Below are positions 10,558-18,982 of a stretch of DNA of 64,000 nt, piece by piece. Where the stretch lies: NCBI RefSeq assembly GCF_000241525.1, contig NZ_AHIL01000029.1, positions 248,001 to 312,000 of the forward strand, read 5' to 3'. A model generated the notes under the pieces. That model saw nothing but the letters and a program-made list of their open reading frames with translations, was not told where the DNA came from and ran no database searches. The stretch comes from Comamonas testosteroni ATCC 11996. Lineage in GTDB: Bacteria > Pseudomonadota > Gammaproteobacteria > Burkholderiales > Burkholderiaceae_C. Made by a program: the position numbers and the translations under genes. The first letter of the stretch is position 1, and each line of letters opens with the position of its first letter.

Positions 10558-11534
10558 ATCTTGAGGAGCACAGCACCCCAGGTGAAGCCGCCGCCCACGC
10601 CTTCGAGCAGCACGGTCTGGCCTTTTTTGACCTGACCGCTGCGCACGCCATGGTCTAGCGCCAGAGGAATCGAGGCCGCCGAGGTGTTGCCATGCTGATC
10701 GACGGTCACCACCACCTTGTCCATGGACAGCTTGAGCTTTCGCGCCGTGCTTTGCATGATGCGGATATTGGCCTGGTGCGGAATCAGCCAATCGATGTCG
10801 GCATCCGTCAGACCTGCCTTTTCCAGCGCGGAGCGAGCAGCCTTGTCCAGCACGCTCACAGCCAGCTTGAACACGGCCTGACCGTCCATCTTGAGCAGGG
10901 GGTCACCCAGCACATTGCCGCCAGAGACATTGCCCGGCACGCAAAGAATGCCGACATGGCTGCCATCGGCGTGCAACTCGGTGGACAGGATACCGGGCTC
11001 GTCGGACGCCTCCAGCACCACGGCACCGGCGCCATCGCCAAACAGCACGCAGGTCGTGCGATCGTTGAAATCCAGGATGCGACTGAAGACTTCGGAGCCC
11101 ACCACCAGAACGTGCTTGGCAGCGCCGGTCTGGATCATGGAATCGGCCACCGTCAGTGCATAGACGAAACCACTACACACCGCCTGCACATCAAAGGCAG
11201 GGCAACCGTTGCTGATGCCCAGCTTGTGCTGCAGGATGGCGGCCGTCGAGGGAAACACCATGTCCGGAGTGGACGTGGCGACAATGATCAGATCGATATC
11301 CGAAGCCTCTATGCCTGCAGCCTCGATGGCCTTGCGACTGGCTTCCAGAGCCAGGTCGCTGCTGGTCACATCGGGCTCGGCAAAGTGGCGGGCACGAATG
11401 CCGGTGCGCTCGACGATCCACTCGTCCGAGGTTTCCAGGCCGCGCTGAGCCAGCTCGGCTGCGAGGTCGTTATTGGTCAGGCGGCGGGGCGGCAGGTAAC
11501 TGCCGGTGCCAATGATGCGTGCGTAGCGTCTCAT
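10554..11534 (-). CDS. fabH: Beta-ketoacyl-ACP synthase III
   Basis: Initiates fatty acid synthesis by condensing acetyl-CoA with malonyl-ACP. The 326-residue thiolase-fold enzyme has Cys120 ([10 protein letters not shown]), His253 (IPHQANIRI) and Asn283 ([12 protein letters not shown]). It lies 8 bases after plsX in the same operon. Its TAG stop coincides with the end of a dispersed intergenic repeat, so the final codons may have been reshaped by the repeat. Confidence 0.97.
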   Translation of the reverse strand: MRRYARIIGTGSYLPPRRLTNNDLAAELAQRGLETSDEWIVERTGIRARHFAEPDVTSSDLALEASRKAIEAAGIEASDIDLIIVATSTPDMVFPSTAAILQHKLGISNGCPAFDVQAVCSGFVYALTVADSMIQTGAAKHVLVVGSEVFSRILDFNDRTTCVLFGDGAGAVVLEASDEPGILSTELHADGSHVGILCVPGNVSGGNVLGDPLLKMDGQAVFKLAVSVLDKAARSALEKAGLTDADIDWLIPHQANIRIMQSTARKLKLSMDKVVVTVDQHGNTSAASIPLALDHGVRSGQVKKGQTVLLEGVGGGFTWGAVLLKM

Positions 11535-11542
11535 GTCTTCTA

Positions 11543-12583
11543 TCAGGGCGCCGAAGTTCCAGATTCCGTCTGCGCTGCCAGCAGCAATGGTGCGGCAGCA
11601 GCAATACGGCTGCGGACACGGTCAAGCAGGTTGTTGCGTGCCGCATCATACGCGCGGTTCAAAGCATGCTCGAATGCCATTGCATCGGCCGAGCCATGGC
11701 TTTTGAAGACCAGCCCGCGCAGACCCAGCAATGCAGCGCCGTTGTAACGACGGTGATCAACGCGCTTCATCAGCGCAGATAGCACCGGATAGGCAATGAT
11801 GGCAGCAATCTTGGTGAAGATGTTGCGCTTGAACTCTTCCTTGAGAATCCCCGAGATCATCGAAGCGACCCCCTCGGTGGTCTTGAGCGCGACGTTACCA
11901 ACGAAACCATCGCACACGACAATGTCCACCACACCCTTGAAGGTGTCGTTGCCTTCTACATTGCCGTAGAAGTTGAGGTTGCCCGCATCGCCTGCTGCGC
12001 GCAGCAGCTCTCCTGCACGCTTGATGACTTCGCTGCCCTTGATCAGCTCTTCACCGATATTGAGCAGGCCGACGCTGGGCGCCTCCGTGTTCTTGAGCGC
12101 CGACACCAGGGCCGAGCCCATGACCGCAAACTGCAGCAGATGCTCCGCCGTGCAGTCCACATTGGCCCCCAGGTCCAGCATGGTGGTGTCGCTACCCTTG
12201 GCGTTAGGCAAACCAAAGGCAATGGCAGGACGGTCAATTCCATCCAGCGTCTTGAGCAGATAACGCGAGATCGCCATCAGCGCCCCGGTATTGCCCGCCG
12301 ACACTGCAGCCTGAGCCGCACCATTCTTTACCTGCTGTACGGCCACGCGCATGGACGAATCCTTTTTCTTGCGCAGAGCTATTTCCACAGGGTCATCCAT
12401 GCTCACCACTTCCGTGGCGGGAACGACGGTCACGCGCTCATGCTTGAAGCCGGCCAACTCCTCGGCCTTGCCGACCAGCAGCAGATGCGCATCGGGGTGT
12501 GAATTCAAAAACTGACGGCACGCGGCCAGCGTGACGCGGGGGCCATGGTCGCCCCCCATGCAGTCAACAGCCAAATTAATCAT
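11543..12583 (-). CDS. plsX: Phosphate acyltransferase PlsX
   Basis: Converts acyl-ACP to acyl-phosphate, the donor for PlsY in phospholipid synthesis. The 346-residue protein starts [14 protein letters not shown] and contains the conserved [10 protein letters not shown] and CDGFVGNV segments. It is the first gene after the terminator-like hairpin at 12728-12763, so it is either driven by a promoter in 12584-12727 or by read-through from rpmF. I saw no convincing promoter there. Confidence 0.97.
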   Translation of the reverse strand: MINLAVDCMGGDHGPRVTLAACRQFLNSHPDAHLLLVGKAEELAGFKHERVTVVPATEVVSMDDPVEIALRKKKDSSMRVAVQQVKNGAAQAAVSAGNTGALMAISRYLLKTLDGIDRPAIAFGLPNAKGSDTTMLDLGANVDCTAEHLLQFAVMGSALVSALKNTEAPSVGLLNIGEELIKGSEVIKRAGELLRAAGDAGNLNFYGNVEGNDTFKGVVDIVVCDGFVGNVALKTTEGVASMISGILKEEFKRNIFTKIAAIIAYPVLSALMKRVDHRRYNGAALLGLRGLVFKSHGSADAMAFEHALNRAYDAARNNLLDRVRSRIAAAAPLLLAAQTESGTSAP

Positions 12584-12727
12584 GGGCGACTGACAGGTCC
12601 AATCGGGTTTGGGGTAATGAACTGAATGGTCCAGGGACCACCACAGGAGTTATCAGCAAAACCAGCCCTGGAATTGTGCAGCAAGGCCAGTCAAGGTTGA
12701 TTTTGCAAATATCTCCCATAAAAACAA

Positions 12728-12763
12728 AAGCCTGCTGCTACAAAAAATGTAGCAACAGGCTTT
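12728..12763 (-). terminator. Terminator/attenuator between rpmF and plsX
   Basis: Arms AAAGCCTG-CTGCTACA and TGTAGCA-ACAGGCTTT form a stem of about 15 bp with an A-rich loop, and the minus strand continues with TTTTGTTTTT. It lies 18 bases after the rpmF stop and about 145 bases before plsX. It would uncouple ribosomal protein L32 from lipid synthesis genes. Confidence 0.75.
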
Positions 12764-12780
12764 GCGAATGCAGTCGTCGC

Positions 12781-12963
12781 TTAGGCTTCGGACTTGTTCT
12801 TCAGCACTTGACGGCCACGGTACACGCCGTTGGGGCTGATGTGGTGGCGCAGATGTGTTTCGCCGGTAGTGGCTTCAACAGCAATGCCAGGCACATTCAG
12901 TGCATTGTGCGAACGGTGCATGCCGCGCTTGGAGGGAGACTTCTTGTTTTGCTGAACAGCCAT
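12781..12963 (-). CDS. rpmF: 50S ribosomal protein L32
   Basis: A 60-residue basic large-subunit protein. It begins [20 protein letters not shown] and ends in a lysine-rich tail, as in other beta- and gammaproteobacterial L32. ATG 12963 is preceded by AGGAG at short spacing; a longer in-frame reading upstream lacks support. It follows yceD (DUF177), the conserved partner of rpmF. The protein has no zinc-ribbon cysteines, so it is the zinc-independent form. Confidence 0.97.
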   Translation of the reverse strand: MAVQQNKKSPSKRGMHRSHNALNVPGIAVEATTGETHLRHHISPNGVYRGRQVLKNKSEA

Positions 12964-13138
12964 GATGGCTCCTGTGTATCTTGAAAGGGTTGGTAACACG
13001 ACCCACACAGCAAGACCGGGCAAAAAACTCTGCCTTTCGACGCACCCACCGAGAGTAAGTGCGCCCTTGTCTGTGCAAGTCCTAAAAAAACGCGATCAGC
13101 CCATTAAAGACACGAGGGGGTTTCGCGCGAAGCTCACG

Positions 13139-13144
13139 ATTATA
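13139..13144 (-). promoter_or_regulatory. Perfect -10 hexamer upstream of rpmF
   Basis: TATAAT on the minus strand lies about 175 bases before rpmF and after the yceD stop. No good -35 box sits at 16-18 bases, so this is tentative. Confidence 0.3.
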
Positions 13145-13202
13145 GCGCAAACGCTTTTCGCGGCCTACGCAAAATCAAATCCCCACCGTGCTCCGGGCTG
13201 GA

Positions 13203-13757
13203 TCAGTCGGCAGACTTGCCTACATTGAGAGATTGCAGCACGGCAAAAGGGTTCTCCTTTTGCTCATTGGCCTGCTCGAAGGCGTCATCGCTGACCTCCA
13301 GCTTGACGGGGACCGGGCAGACCTCATGGCGAGGCACCACCGGCACTTCCATCAGCAGCTCGTCCTCGATCAGCTCCAGCAGATTGAACTCGCTGCTCAG
13401 TGCCAGCACATCCTCATCGCTGTCGTCATCTTCCAGTTCTGCCGTCGGCTCGTCCGGAACGAAGCGAAATGACCGATCCACATAAAGGGGAATATCGGCC
13501 TCGGTCAGGCAGCGCTGGCAGGTCAGCGGCAAATCCACCTCGGCACTCAGGTGCAGCCACACATGGCCGCTGCCGCCCTTTTGCTCAACCAGCTCGCCTT
13601 CGGCCTCCCAGCGTACCAGGGGCTGCTCGCCAGTAATCGCCAGCGCATCGGCCGCCAGACGCTTGAAGTCCGACAATGGTGCCTGACCATGCAGATGACC
13701 TGCGGCCTGCGCGAAAGCACGCACGTCCAGCCGGGTCGCAGAAAAATCCTTGCTCAT
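13203..13757 (-). CDS. yceD: YceD/DUF177 family protein
   Basis: A 184-residue protein of the DUF177 family, nearly always encoded beside rpmF; family members have been linked to 23S rRNA/ribosome accumulation. The family cysteine pair is seen in LTCQRCLTEADIPL, followed by the acidic segment DDDSDEDVLALSS. ATG 13757 (MSKDFSATRLDVRAFAQ) is preferred; upstream in-frame codons overlap the divergent maf promoter region. Starts of yceD and maf are only 25 bases apart, so their promoters must overlap. Confidence 0.9.
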   Translation of the reverse strand: MSKDFSATRLDVRAFAQAAGHLHGQAPLSDFKRLAADALAITGEQPLVRWEAEGELVEQKGGSGHVWLHLSAEVDLPLTCQRCLTEADIPLYVDRSFRFVPDEPTAELEDDDSDEDVLALSSEFNLLELIEDELLMEVPVVPRHEVCPVPVKLEVSDDAFEQANEQKENPFAVLQSLNVGKSAD

Positions 13758-13782
13758 GCAGCCAGTGTAAGAGAATCCCGCA

Positions 13783-14391
13783 ATGCCCGACTTATTGATT
13801 GCCGGACGACTTGAGCGTCCATTGATTCTTGGCTCCACCTCGCGCTACCGCCGCGAGCTGCTCAGCCGCCTGCAACTGCCGTTCGAGACGGTTTCTCCCG
13901 AAGTGGATGAAACCCCGCACAGCGGCGAGACACCCTACGAGCTGAGCCTGCGTCTGGCCGTGGCCAAGGCACAAGCCGTGGCCCAGCTACACCCCGGCGC
14001 CATCGTGATCGGCTCCGACCAGGTGCCCGAACTCGACGGCCAGCCCCTGTCCAAGCCTGGCACCCACGAGCGCGCCACCGAGCAGTTGCGCCAGATGAGC
14101 GGCCGCCAGATGAATTTCCACACCGGCGTCTGCGTGAGCTGTGCCGAAACCGGCTTTATAGAGTCCAGCGTGGTCACGGTGCAAGTGCGCTTTCGCGAAC
14201 TGAACGACCTCGAGATCGAGCGCTATCTGCGTGCCGAGCAGCCTTATGACTGCGCAGGCTCAGCCAAAAGCGAAGGCCTGGGCATCGCTCTGCTGGATGC
14301 CATCGTCAGCGACGACCCCACGGCACTGATAGGCCTGCCGCTGATTCGCACCTGCCAGTTGCTGCGTGCCGCGGGAGTGGTTCTGCCATGA
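13783..14391 (+). CDS. maf: Maf-like nucleotide pyrophosphatase (YceF type)
   Basis: House-cleaning nucleoside triphosphate pyrophosphatase; the YceF subgroup prefers 7-methyl-GTP. The 202-residue protein has the family N-terminus LILGSTSRYRRELLSRL, the PEVDET box and the catalytic Asp in IGSDQVPELDG. The C-terminal YDCAGSAKSEGLGI segment is also conserved. Its stop overlaps the next start (ATGA), so it is coupled to the methyltransferase gene. Confidence 0.92.
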   Translation: MPDLLIAGRLERPLILGSTSRYRRELLSRLQLPFETVSPEVDETPHSGETPYELSLRLAVAKAQAVAQLHPGAIVIGSDQVPELDGQPLSKPGTHERATEQLRQMSGRQMNFHTGVCVSCAETGFIESSVVTVQVRFRELNDLEIERYLRAEQPYDCAGSAKSEGLGIALLDAIVSDDPTALIGLPLIRTCQLLRAAGVVLP

Positions 14392-15176
14392 GCGACACAT
14401 CCAAAGGCAAGGCAGGCACTCTTTATCTGGTGCCGGCTCCACTCGACTTCGGCTGCGAAAGCCAGACCGCACTGACCGAGGTGCTGCCCGAGGGCACGCT
14501 GCGTCGCGCTGCCTCTCTGACTCACTGGATCAGCGAAAACGCCAAGACGGCCCGCGCCTACCTCAAGCGCATCGACGCCCTGTTCCCGCTGGCTGCTCCG
14601 CTGCAGGCCCAGAACATTGCCGAGCTGCCACGCGAAGCCCACAAAAAAGGCGACCATGGCAACAAGGGCGGCGCCGTCTTCGACCCCAAGCCCCTGTTGG
14701 CACCGGCGTTGGCCGGGCAGGACATGGGCTTGATCAGCGAGGCGGGCATGCCCGCCGTGGCCGACCCGGGCAGCTCCATCGTGCGCGCCGCCCATGATCT
14801 GGGCATTCGCGTCGTACCGCTGACGGGACCGGTCTCGTTGCTGCTGGGCCTGGCTGCCAGCGGCCTCAACGGCCAGAACTTCGCCTTTGTCGGCTATGTG
14901 CCTCAGGATGGCGCCGAGCGCACGGCCCGCATCAAGGAGTTGGAGAGCCTGGCCCTGCGCCAAGGCCAAACCCAGCAGTTCATCGAGACGCCTTACCGCA
15001 ATGCCGCCCTCTGGCAGGCGCTGCTGCAAACCCTGCAACCCAATACCAGACTGGCCCTGGCCAGCGGATTGACACTGGAGACAGCACGCATTGAAAGCCA
15101 TCTGGTGCGCGAATGGCGCCAGCGCAACGCCCCACCCGACAATCGCACGCCGGTGGTGTTTGCCATAGGCCGCTGA
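14388..15176 (+). CDS. SAM-dependent methyltransferase, tetrapyrrole methylase (RsmI-like) family
   Basis: Probable S-adenosylmethionine methyltransferase. The 262 residues follow the RsmI/YraL layout: LYLVPAPLDF at the start, GLISEAGMPAVADPGSSIV near 110 and VVPLTGPVSLLLGLAASGL near 145 (SAM-binding loops), and FIETPYRNAALWQ near 200. It lacks the exact N-terminal TPIGNLxD of canonical RsmI (16S rRNA C1402 2'-O-methylation) and is probably a paralogue with an unidentified substrate. Coupled to maf by a 4-base overlap. Confidence 0.82.
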   Translation: MSDTSKGKAGTLYLVPAPLDFGCESQTALTEVLPEGTLRRAASLTHWISENAKTARAYLKRIDALFPLAAPLQAQNIAELPREAHKKGDHGNKGGAVFDPKPLLAPALAGQDMGLISEAGMPAVADPGSSIVRAAHDLGIRVVPLTGPVSLLLGLAASGLNGQNFAFVGYVPQDGAERTARIKELESLALRQGQTQQFIETPYRNAALWQALLQTLQPNTRLALASGLTLETARIESHLVREWRQRNAPPDNRTPVVFAIGR

Positions 15177-15187
15177 GAGCCAGGAAA

Positions 15188-15220
15188 CAAAAAAGCCTGC
15201 GGCTAAACCGCAGGCTTTTT
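15188..15220. terminator. Bidirectional terminator between methyltransferase and sppA
   Basis: AAAAAGCCTGCGG / CCGCAGGCTTTTT, a 13-bp stem with a CTAAA loop, has T-tracts in both directions. It lies between two convergent genes and can serve both. Confidence 0.9.
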
Positions 15221-15221
15221 G

Positions 15222-15257
15222 ATAGCTACTGGTGCTATCCAGAAAGGGTTGGCGCCT
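15222..15257 (+). repeat. Intergenic repeat, degenerate copy C
   Basis: GATAGCTACTGGTGCTATCC, directly after the bidirectional terminator, resembles the TAGCTnCTnGCGCTT core of the copies at 23803, 34041 and 57464. It is partial. Confidence 0.3.
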
Positions 15258-15270
15258 CTCTGACGCTCGA

Positions 15271-16323
15271 TCAGCGAATGCTGGGCACCAGCCCGCGCAT
15301 GGCTTTTACCGATCCCTCGCCGATGGCCGCGCCAAACCGCTTGGCCAGACGTTCGGCCACATTGTCGCGGCGGGTGTAGTCGATGACTTCCTCGGCCTTG
15401 ACCACTTCACGCGCCACAAAGTCGAGGCTGCCCAGCTTGTCGGCCAGACCCAGCTCCACAGCCTGCTGGCCGGTCCAGAACAGTCCACTGAACATTTCAG
15501 GGGTTTCATGCAGACGGTCGCCACGGCCGGCCTTGACCACGCCGATGAACTGCTGGTGAATCTGCTCCAGCATCTGCAGCGCAAATTCCTTTTGCTGCGC
15601 AGACATGGGGCTGAACGGATCGAGAAAGCCCTTGTTCTCTCCAGCCGTCAGCAGACGGCGTTCCACACCCACCTTGTCCATCACACCTGTGAAGCCGAAG
15701 CCATCCATGAGCACGCCGATGCTGCCCACGATGCTGGCCTTGTCGACGAAGATCTCGTCGGCCGCCGCCGCGATGTAGTAGGCCGCCGAGGCGCAGGACT
15801 CTTCGACCACCGCATACAGAGGCTTGTTGTACTTGGCCTTGAGACGCGTCATCTCGTCGTTGATGATGCCCGCCTGCACGGGGCTGCCGCCGGGCGAGTT
15901 GATCAGCAGCACCACGGCGCGCGAGCCCGAATCCTCAAAGGCGCTGCGCATGGCCGCCACCACGAACTCAGCACTGGCATCCGCTCCCGAGGCGATCTCG
16001 CCCTTGATCTCCACCACCGCTGTATGGGGCGAGGTGCTGGTCTTGGTGGCCGTATCCTTGAAGAACACCGCCCACAGCACCAGCAGCACCACTACGGACC
16101 ACAGCAGACGGCTGAAAAAACGCCAACGCCGTGCTGCTCGCTGCTCCTTGATGGAAGCAAACACCAGCTTTTCCAGCACATCGCGCTCCCAGCCCCCATT
16201 CCCGGAGACCTTGGCTGCGGCCGGCGCCTCGGCGGATGCGGCAGAAGCCTTGGACCACAGGTCCGCGCCCGGCGTCACATGCGGCTGGGAATCATGGTTA
16301 TCAGGGGTGTTTGGGGAACTCAT
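15271..16323 (-). CDS. sppA: Signal peptide peptidase SppA-type protease (peptidase S49)
   Basis: Membrane-anchored serine protease that degrades cleaved signal peptides. The 350-residue protein has a cytoplasmic N-terminus of about 70 residues, one membrane segment (about 71-88) and one S49 domain. The Ser/Lys dyad is Ser179 (ESCASAAYYIAAAAD) and Lys231 (AGENKGFLDPF), with INSPGGSP as the oxyanion region. It is a short SohB/SppA36-type form. One base separates it from the Rieske gene upstream, so it is in the rluC-gph-Rieske-sppA unit. Confidence 0.93.
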   Translation of the reverse strand: MSSPNTPDNHDSQPHVTPGADLWSKASAASAEAPAAAKVSGNGGWERDVLEKLVFASIKEQRAARRWRFFSRLLWSVVVLLVLWAVFFKDTATKTSTSPHTAVVEIKGEIASGADASAEFVVAAMRSAFEDSGSRAVVLLINSPGGSPVQAGIINDEMTRLKAKYNKPLYAVVEESCASAAYYIAAAADEIFVDKASIVGSIGVLMDGFGFTGVMDKVGVERRLLTAGENKGFLDPFSPMSAQQKEFALQMLEQIHQQFIGVVKAGRGDRLHETPEMFSGLFWTGQQAVELGLADKLGSLDFVAREVVKAEEVIDYTRRDNVAERLAKRFGAAIGEGSVKAMRGLVPSIR

Positions 16324-16324
16324 C

Positions 16325-16690
16325 TCAAAACTCTGGAGGTTTCAGTTGTGGCCCAGTATGCCAGCGCACTACGCCATCGCTTTCGCTCAAGGCGATTTTT
16401 ACCAGCCCGCCACGGCAAGGACCGCCTGCACAGGCACCGCTGTCAGGTTCGTAGGCAGCTCCGTGGGTAGAACACAACAGCCAGCGACCGGAATCGTCAA
16501 AAAACTGACCTTCCTGGTAGTCCATTTCCATGGGGATATGGCTGCAGCGATTCAGATAGGCATAGACCTGCCCCTGGTAGCGAATCGCAAAAGCGCGGCT
16601 GCCTTGACCGGCATACTGCACGTCAAAGCCCACAGCCCGACCGCCGTCGACCAGATCGGCACTGGCGCACAACTCCACGGTCTGCGTCAT
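16325..16690 (-). CDS. Rieske [2Fe-2S] domain protein
   Basis: A stand-alone soluble Rieske ferredoxin-like protein of 121 residues. Cluster ligands are Cys49-X-His51 (NRCSHIPM) and Cys73-X2-His76 (LLCSTHGAAY). ATG 16690 is preferred because GAAGG lies five bases upstream; a GTG at 16702 overlapping the gph stop is an alternative. Redox partner unknown. The Rieske gene between gph and sppA is, to my knowledge, common in comamonads, but no pathway is evident here. Confidence 0.9.
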   Translation of the reverse strand: MTQTVELCASADLVDGGRAVGFDVQYAGQGSRAFAIRYQGQVYAYLNRCSHIPMEMDYQEGQFFDDSGRWLLCSTHGAAYEPDSGACAGGPCRGGLVKIALSESDGVVRWHTGPQLKPPEF

Positions 16691-16698
16691 GGCAGCCT

Positions 16699-17382
16699 TC
16701 ACGCGTTGGCCAGAAGCCAGGCCCGCAGTTGCGCTGCGGAGTCGGCCACGAACAGCGGATCGAACTGGGCAAAGCCGTCGGGGGCATGGGCACCATAGGA
16801 CACCCCTACACAGGCACAGCCAGCATTCTGCGCCATCTGCAAGTCGTGCGTGGTGTCGCCGATCATCAGCGTGCGCTCGGGCTCCACACCAAATTCGGCC
16901 ATCAACTCGTGCAACATCAGCGGACTGGGCTTGCCGGCGGTCTCGTCGGCCGTGCGCGAACCGTCGAACAATCCCTTGAGCTGCGCATCCTGCAGCGCAT
17001 GGTTGAGCCCCATGCGACTCTTGCCCGTGGCCACGGTCAGCCAGTGGCCGCGCTCGCGCAGCTCGGCCAGCAGCGGCAGGATGCCGTCAAACACGCAGAT
17101 ATCGTCCTGATGCTTGAAGAAGTGAAAGCGATAGCGATTGGCCAACTCCGGGTATTTCTCGGGCGGCACATCGGGTGCCGCGCGCGCCAGGGCCGGCATC
17201 AGCGCCATGCCGATCACATAGGCTGCCTGCTCGTCACTGGGCACGGTGCCGCCCACATCACGCACCGCCTCCTGGATGCTGCGGCTGATGATGGCCGTGG
17301 AGTCCGCCACGGTCCCATCCCAGTCAAATGCAATCAGATCGAAGCGGCGTGGTCGCCGGGGGCTATGGTTTTCAGTAGTCAT
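16699..17382 (-). CDS. gph: HAD-superfamily hydrolase (phosphoglycolate phosphatase-like)
   Basis: HAD phosphatase of 227 residues. Motif I is FDWDGTVADS (nucleophile Asp in DWDGT), motif II/III surrounds TVATGKSRMGL, and motif IV is GDTTHDLQMA. A helical cap lies between motif I and II. Similar to Gph and to HAD enzymes found beside rluC in betaproteobacteria; the substrate cannot be read from sequence. It lies 9 bases after rluC. Confidence 0.85.
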   Translation of the reverse strand: MTTENHSPRRPRRFDLIAFDWDGTVADSTAIISRSIQEAVRDVGGTVPSDEQAAYVIGMALMPALARAAPDVPPEKYPELANRYRFHFFKHQDDICVFDGILPLLAELRERGHWLTVATGKSRMGLNHALQDAQLKGLFDGSRTADETAGKPSPLMLHELMAEFGVEPERTLMIGDTTHDLQMAQNAGCACVGVSYGAHAPDGFAQFDPLFVADSAAQLRAWLLANA

Positions 17383-17391
17383 GAAGCCTGG

Positions 17392-18432
17392 TCAGTTCAC
17401 AAAGTCCGCCAGCTCCGGCGGCAGTTCGGCGCGCAGCTCGACACGCTCGCCGCTGGCGGGATGATTGAACTGTAGCCGCCAGGCGTGCAGAAACATGCGT
17501 TTGAGGCCCTGCTTTTGCACACGACGGTTGAGATCAAAATCACCATATTTGTCGTCACCGACGATGGGATGCCCCTGCGATGACAGATGCACGCGAATCT
17601 GGTGGGTACGACCCGTCTTGATGGTCACCTCAAGCAGGCTCATGGCAGGCAGTCCCTGCAGGGGGCGCGGCTCGATCAGCTTTCTGACCTTGACCAGGGT
17701 GATGGAGCGCATTCCGTCAGGGTCATCGGCCGTGGTCACGCGCACGCGGCGCTCGCCGTCTGCCTGCAGATACTTGTGCAGCGGCAGATCGATCACCTTC
17801 TTGTTGGCCGGCCAGGCCCCCTGCACCAGTGCCAGATAGGTCTTGCCGGTCTCACGTTCGCGAAACTGGTCCTGCAGATTGATGAGTGCGGAGCGCTTTT
17901 TGGCGACCAGCAAAATGCCCGAGGTCTCGCGATCCAGCCGGTGCACCAGTTCGAGGAACTTGGCATCGGGACGCGCCTGGCGCAGTTGCTCGATGACGCC
18001 GAAGCTCACGCCCGAGCCTCCATGCACGGCCACACCGGCAGGCTTTGACAAAGCGATCATGTGCTCGTCATCCAACAGTGCGGGAAAGTCCTTAGCCGGC
18101 GCCGGGCGTTCCGCTTTTTCAGCCACTTTGTCGGAGATCCGGACCGGGGGAAGACGCACCACATCGCCGGGCTGAACCCGGGTCTCTGCACTCACGCGCC
18201 CCTTGTTGATCCGTACTTCACCACTACGGATGATGCGGTAGACATGGGTCTTGGGCACCCCCTTGAGGTGGCGCATGAGAAAGTTGTCGAGTCGCTGTCC
18301 GGCGGAGTCTTCATCGACCTCGATCAGCCGTACCGAGGCCGTGGCCGTATTCTGGGACCGGTCCTGTGCCGGTTTGCCCTCTATAATGTGTTTCACCTGT
18401 GCCGAGCTTAGTTGTAAGTGATTGATTCGCAT
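17392..18432 (-). CDS. rluC: 23S rRNA pseudouridine synthase, RluC family
   Basis: Isomerises uridines in 23S rRNA (positions 955, 2504 and 2580 in E. coli). The 346 residues comprise an N-terminal extension, an S4 RNA-binding domain (about 45-105, AGQRLDNFLMRHLKGVPKTHVYR region) and the RluA-type catalytic domain with the catalytic Asp in HRLDRETSGILL. ATG 18432 is chosen; an in-frame TTG at 18450 is possible. Divergent from rne, the same arrangement as in E. coli. Confidence 0.93.
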   Translation of the reverse strand: MRINHLQLSSAQVKHIIEGKPAQDRSQNTATASVRLIEVDEDSAGQRLDNFLMRHLKGVPKTHVYRIIRSGEVRINKGRVSAETRVQPGDVVRLPPVRISDKVAEKAERPAPAKDFPALLDDEHMIALSKPAGVAVHGGSGVSFGVIEQLRQARPDAKFLELVHRLDRETSGILLVAKKRSALINLQDQFRERETGKTYLALVQGAWPANKKVIDLPLHKYLQADGERRVRVTTADDPDGMRSITLVKVRKLIEPRPLQGLPAMSLLEVTIKTGRTHQIRVHLSSQGHPIVGDDKYGDFDLNRRVQKQGLKRMFLHAWRLQFNHPASGERVELRAELPPELADFVN

Positions 18433-18982
18433 GGAGTTTAGTCCAAACAATCATTTCCCACCGCACAGGCAGGTCGATGCCCGCCAGTTTTGCACACGCA
18501 AATTGCAGTCAAGATGAGCTGCAGCAGCCTGTGAAAGCCTGGCAAAGGCTGACGAATTGAAACACTGATACGGAATCTCATACCGTGCAGTTGTCCAGGC
18601 AAAAGCAGCCTGCAACTGCCGGTTCTCTCAACGAGCATGTGGATCTTTTGGACATTGCTGATCAACCTCTGGGGCAAGGCACGGCCGGCCCCCGGGACGA
18701 GCCATGTCTCAAAGAAACCACCCACCTCCCTAGCACGCGCGTCGGCTTCTTTTGTACCTCGTCTGCATGCGCGTCCTCTCCCGCTCGTCCCCCGGCCTGT
18801 ACCTCCGCTACTGACTTGAGATCAGGCCAGTAGCGCCGTCCTGTACCGCCCCCAGATTCCTCATCCGTTTCAACTCGTTCGTCTGGCATCACGGCTCCTG
18901 TTGAGCCTGTCTTTGATTACCAGTCAAAGGTGCGTTGGTCTGTGACCAGCGTGCCCCATAAAACGAATAAAGGAAGCGCATC
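18433..18982. other. rluC-rne divergent intergenic region and long rne leader
   Basis: This 550-base gap has no supportable gene. It holds divergent promoters and probably a long, structured rne 5' untranslated region. Small hairpins are visible at 18536-18550 (AGCCT/AGGCT) and around 18808-18833. In E. coli the rne leader mediates feedback control by RNase E; the same role here is inferred from position and length only. Confidence 0.5.
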
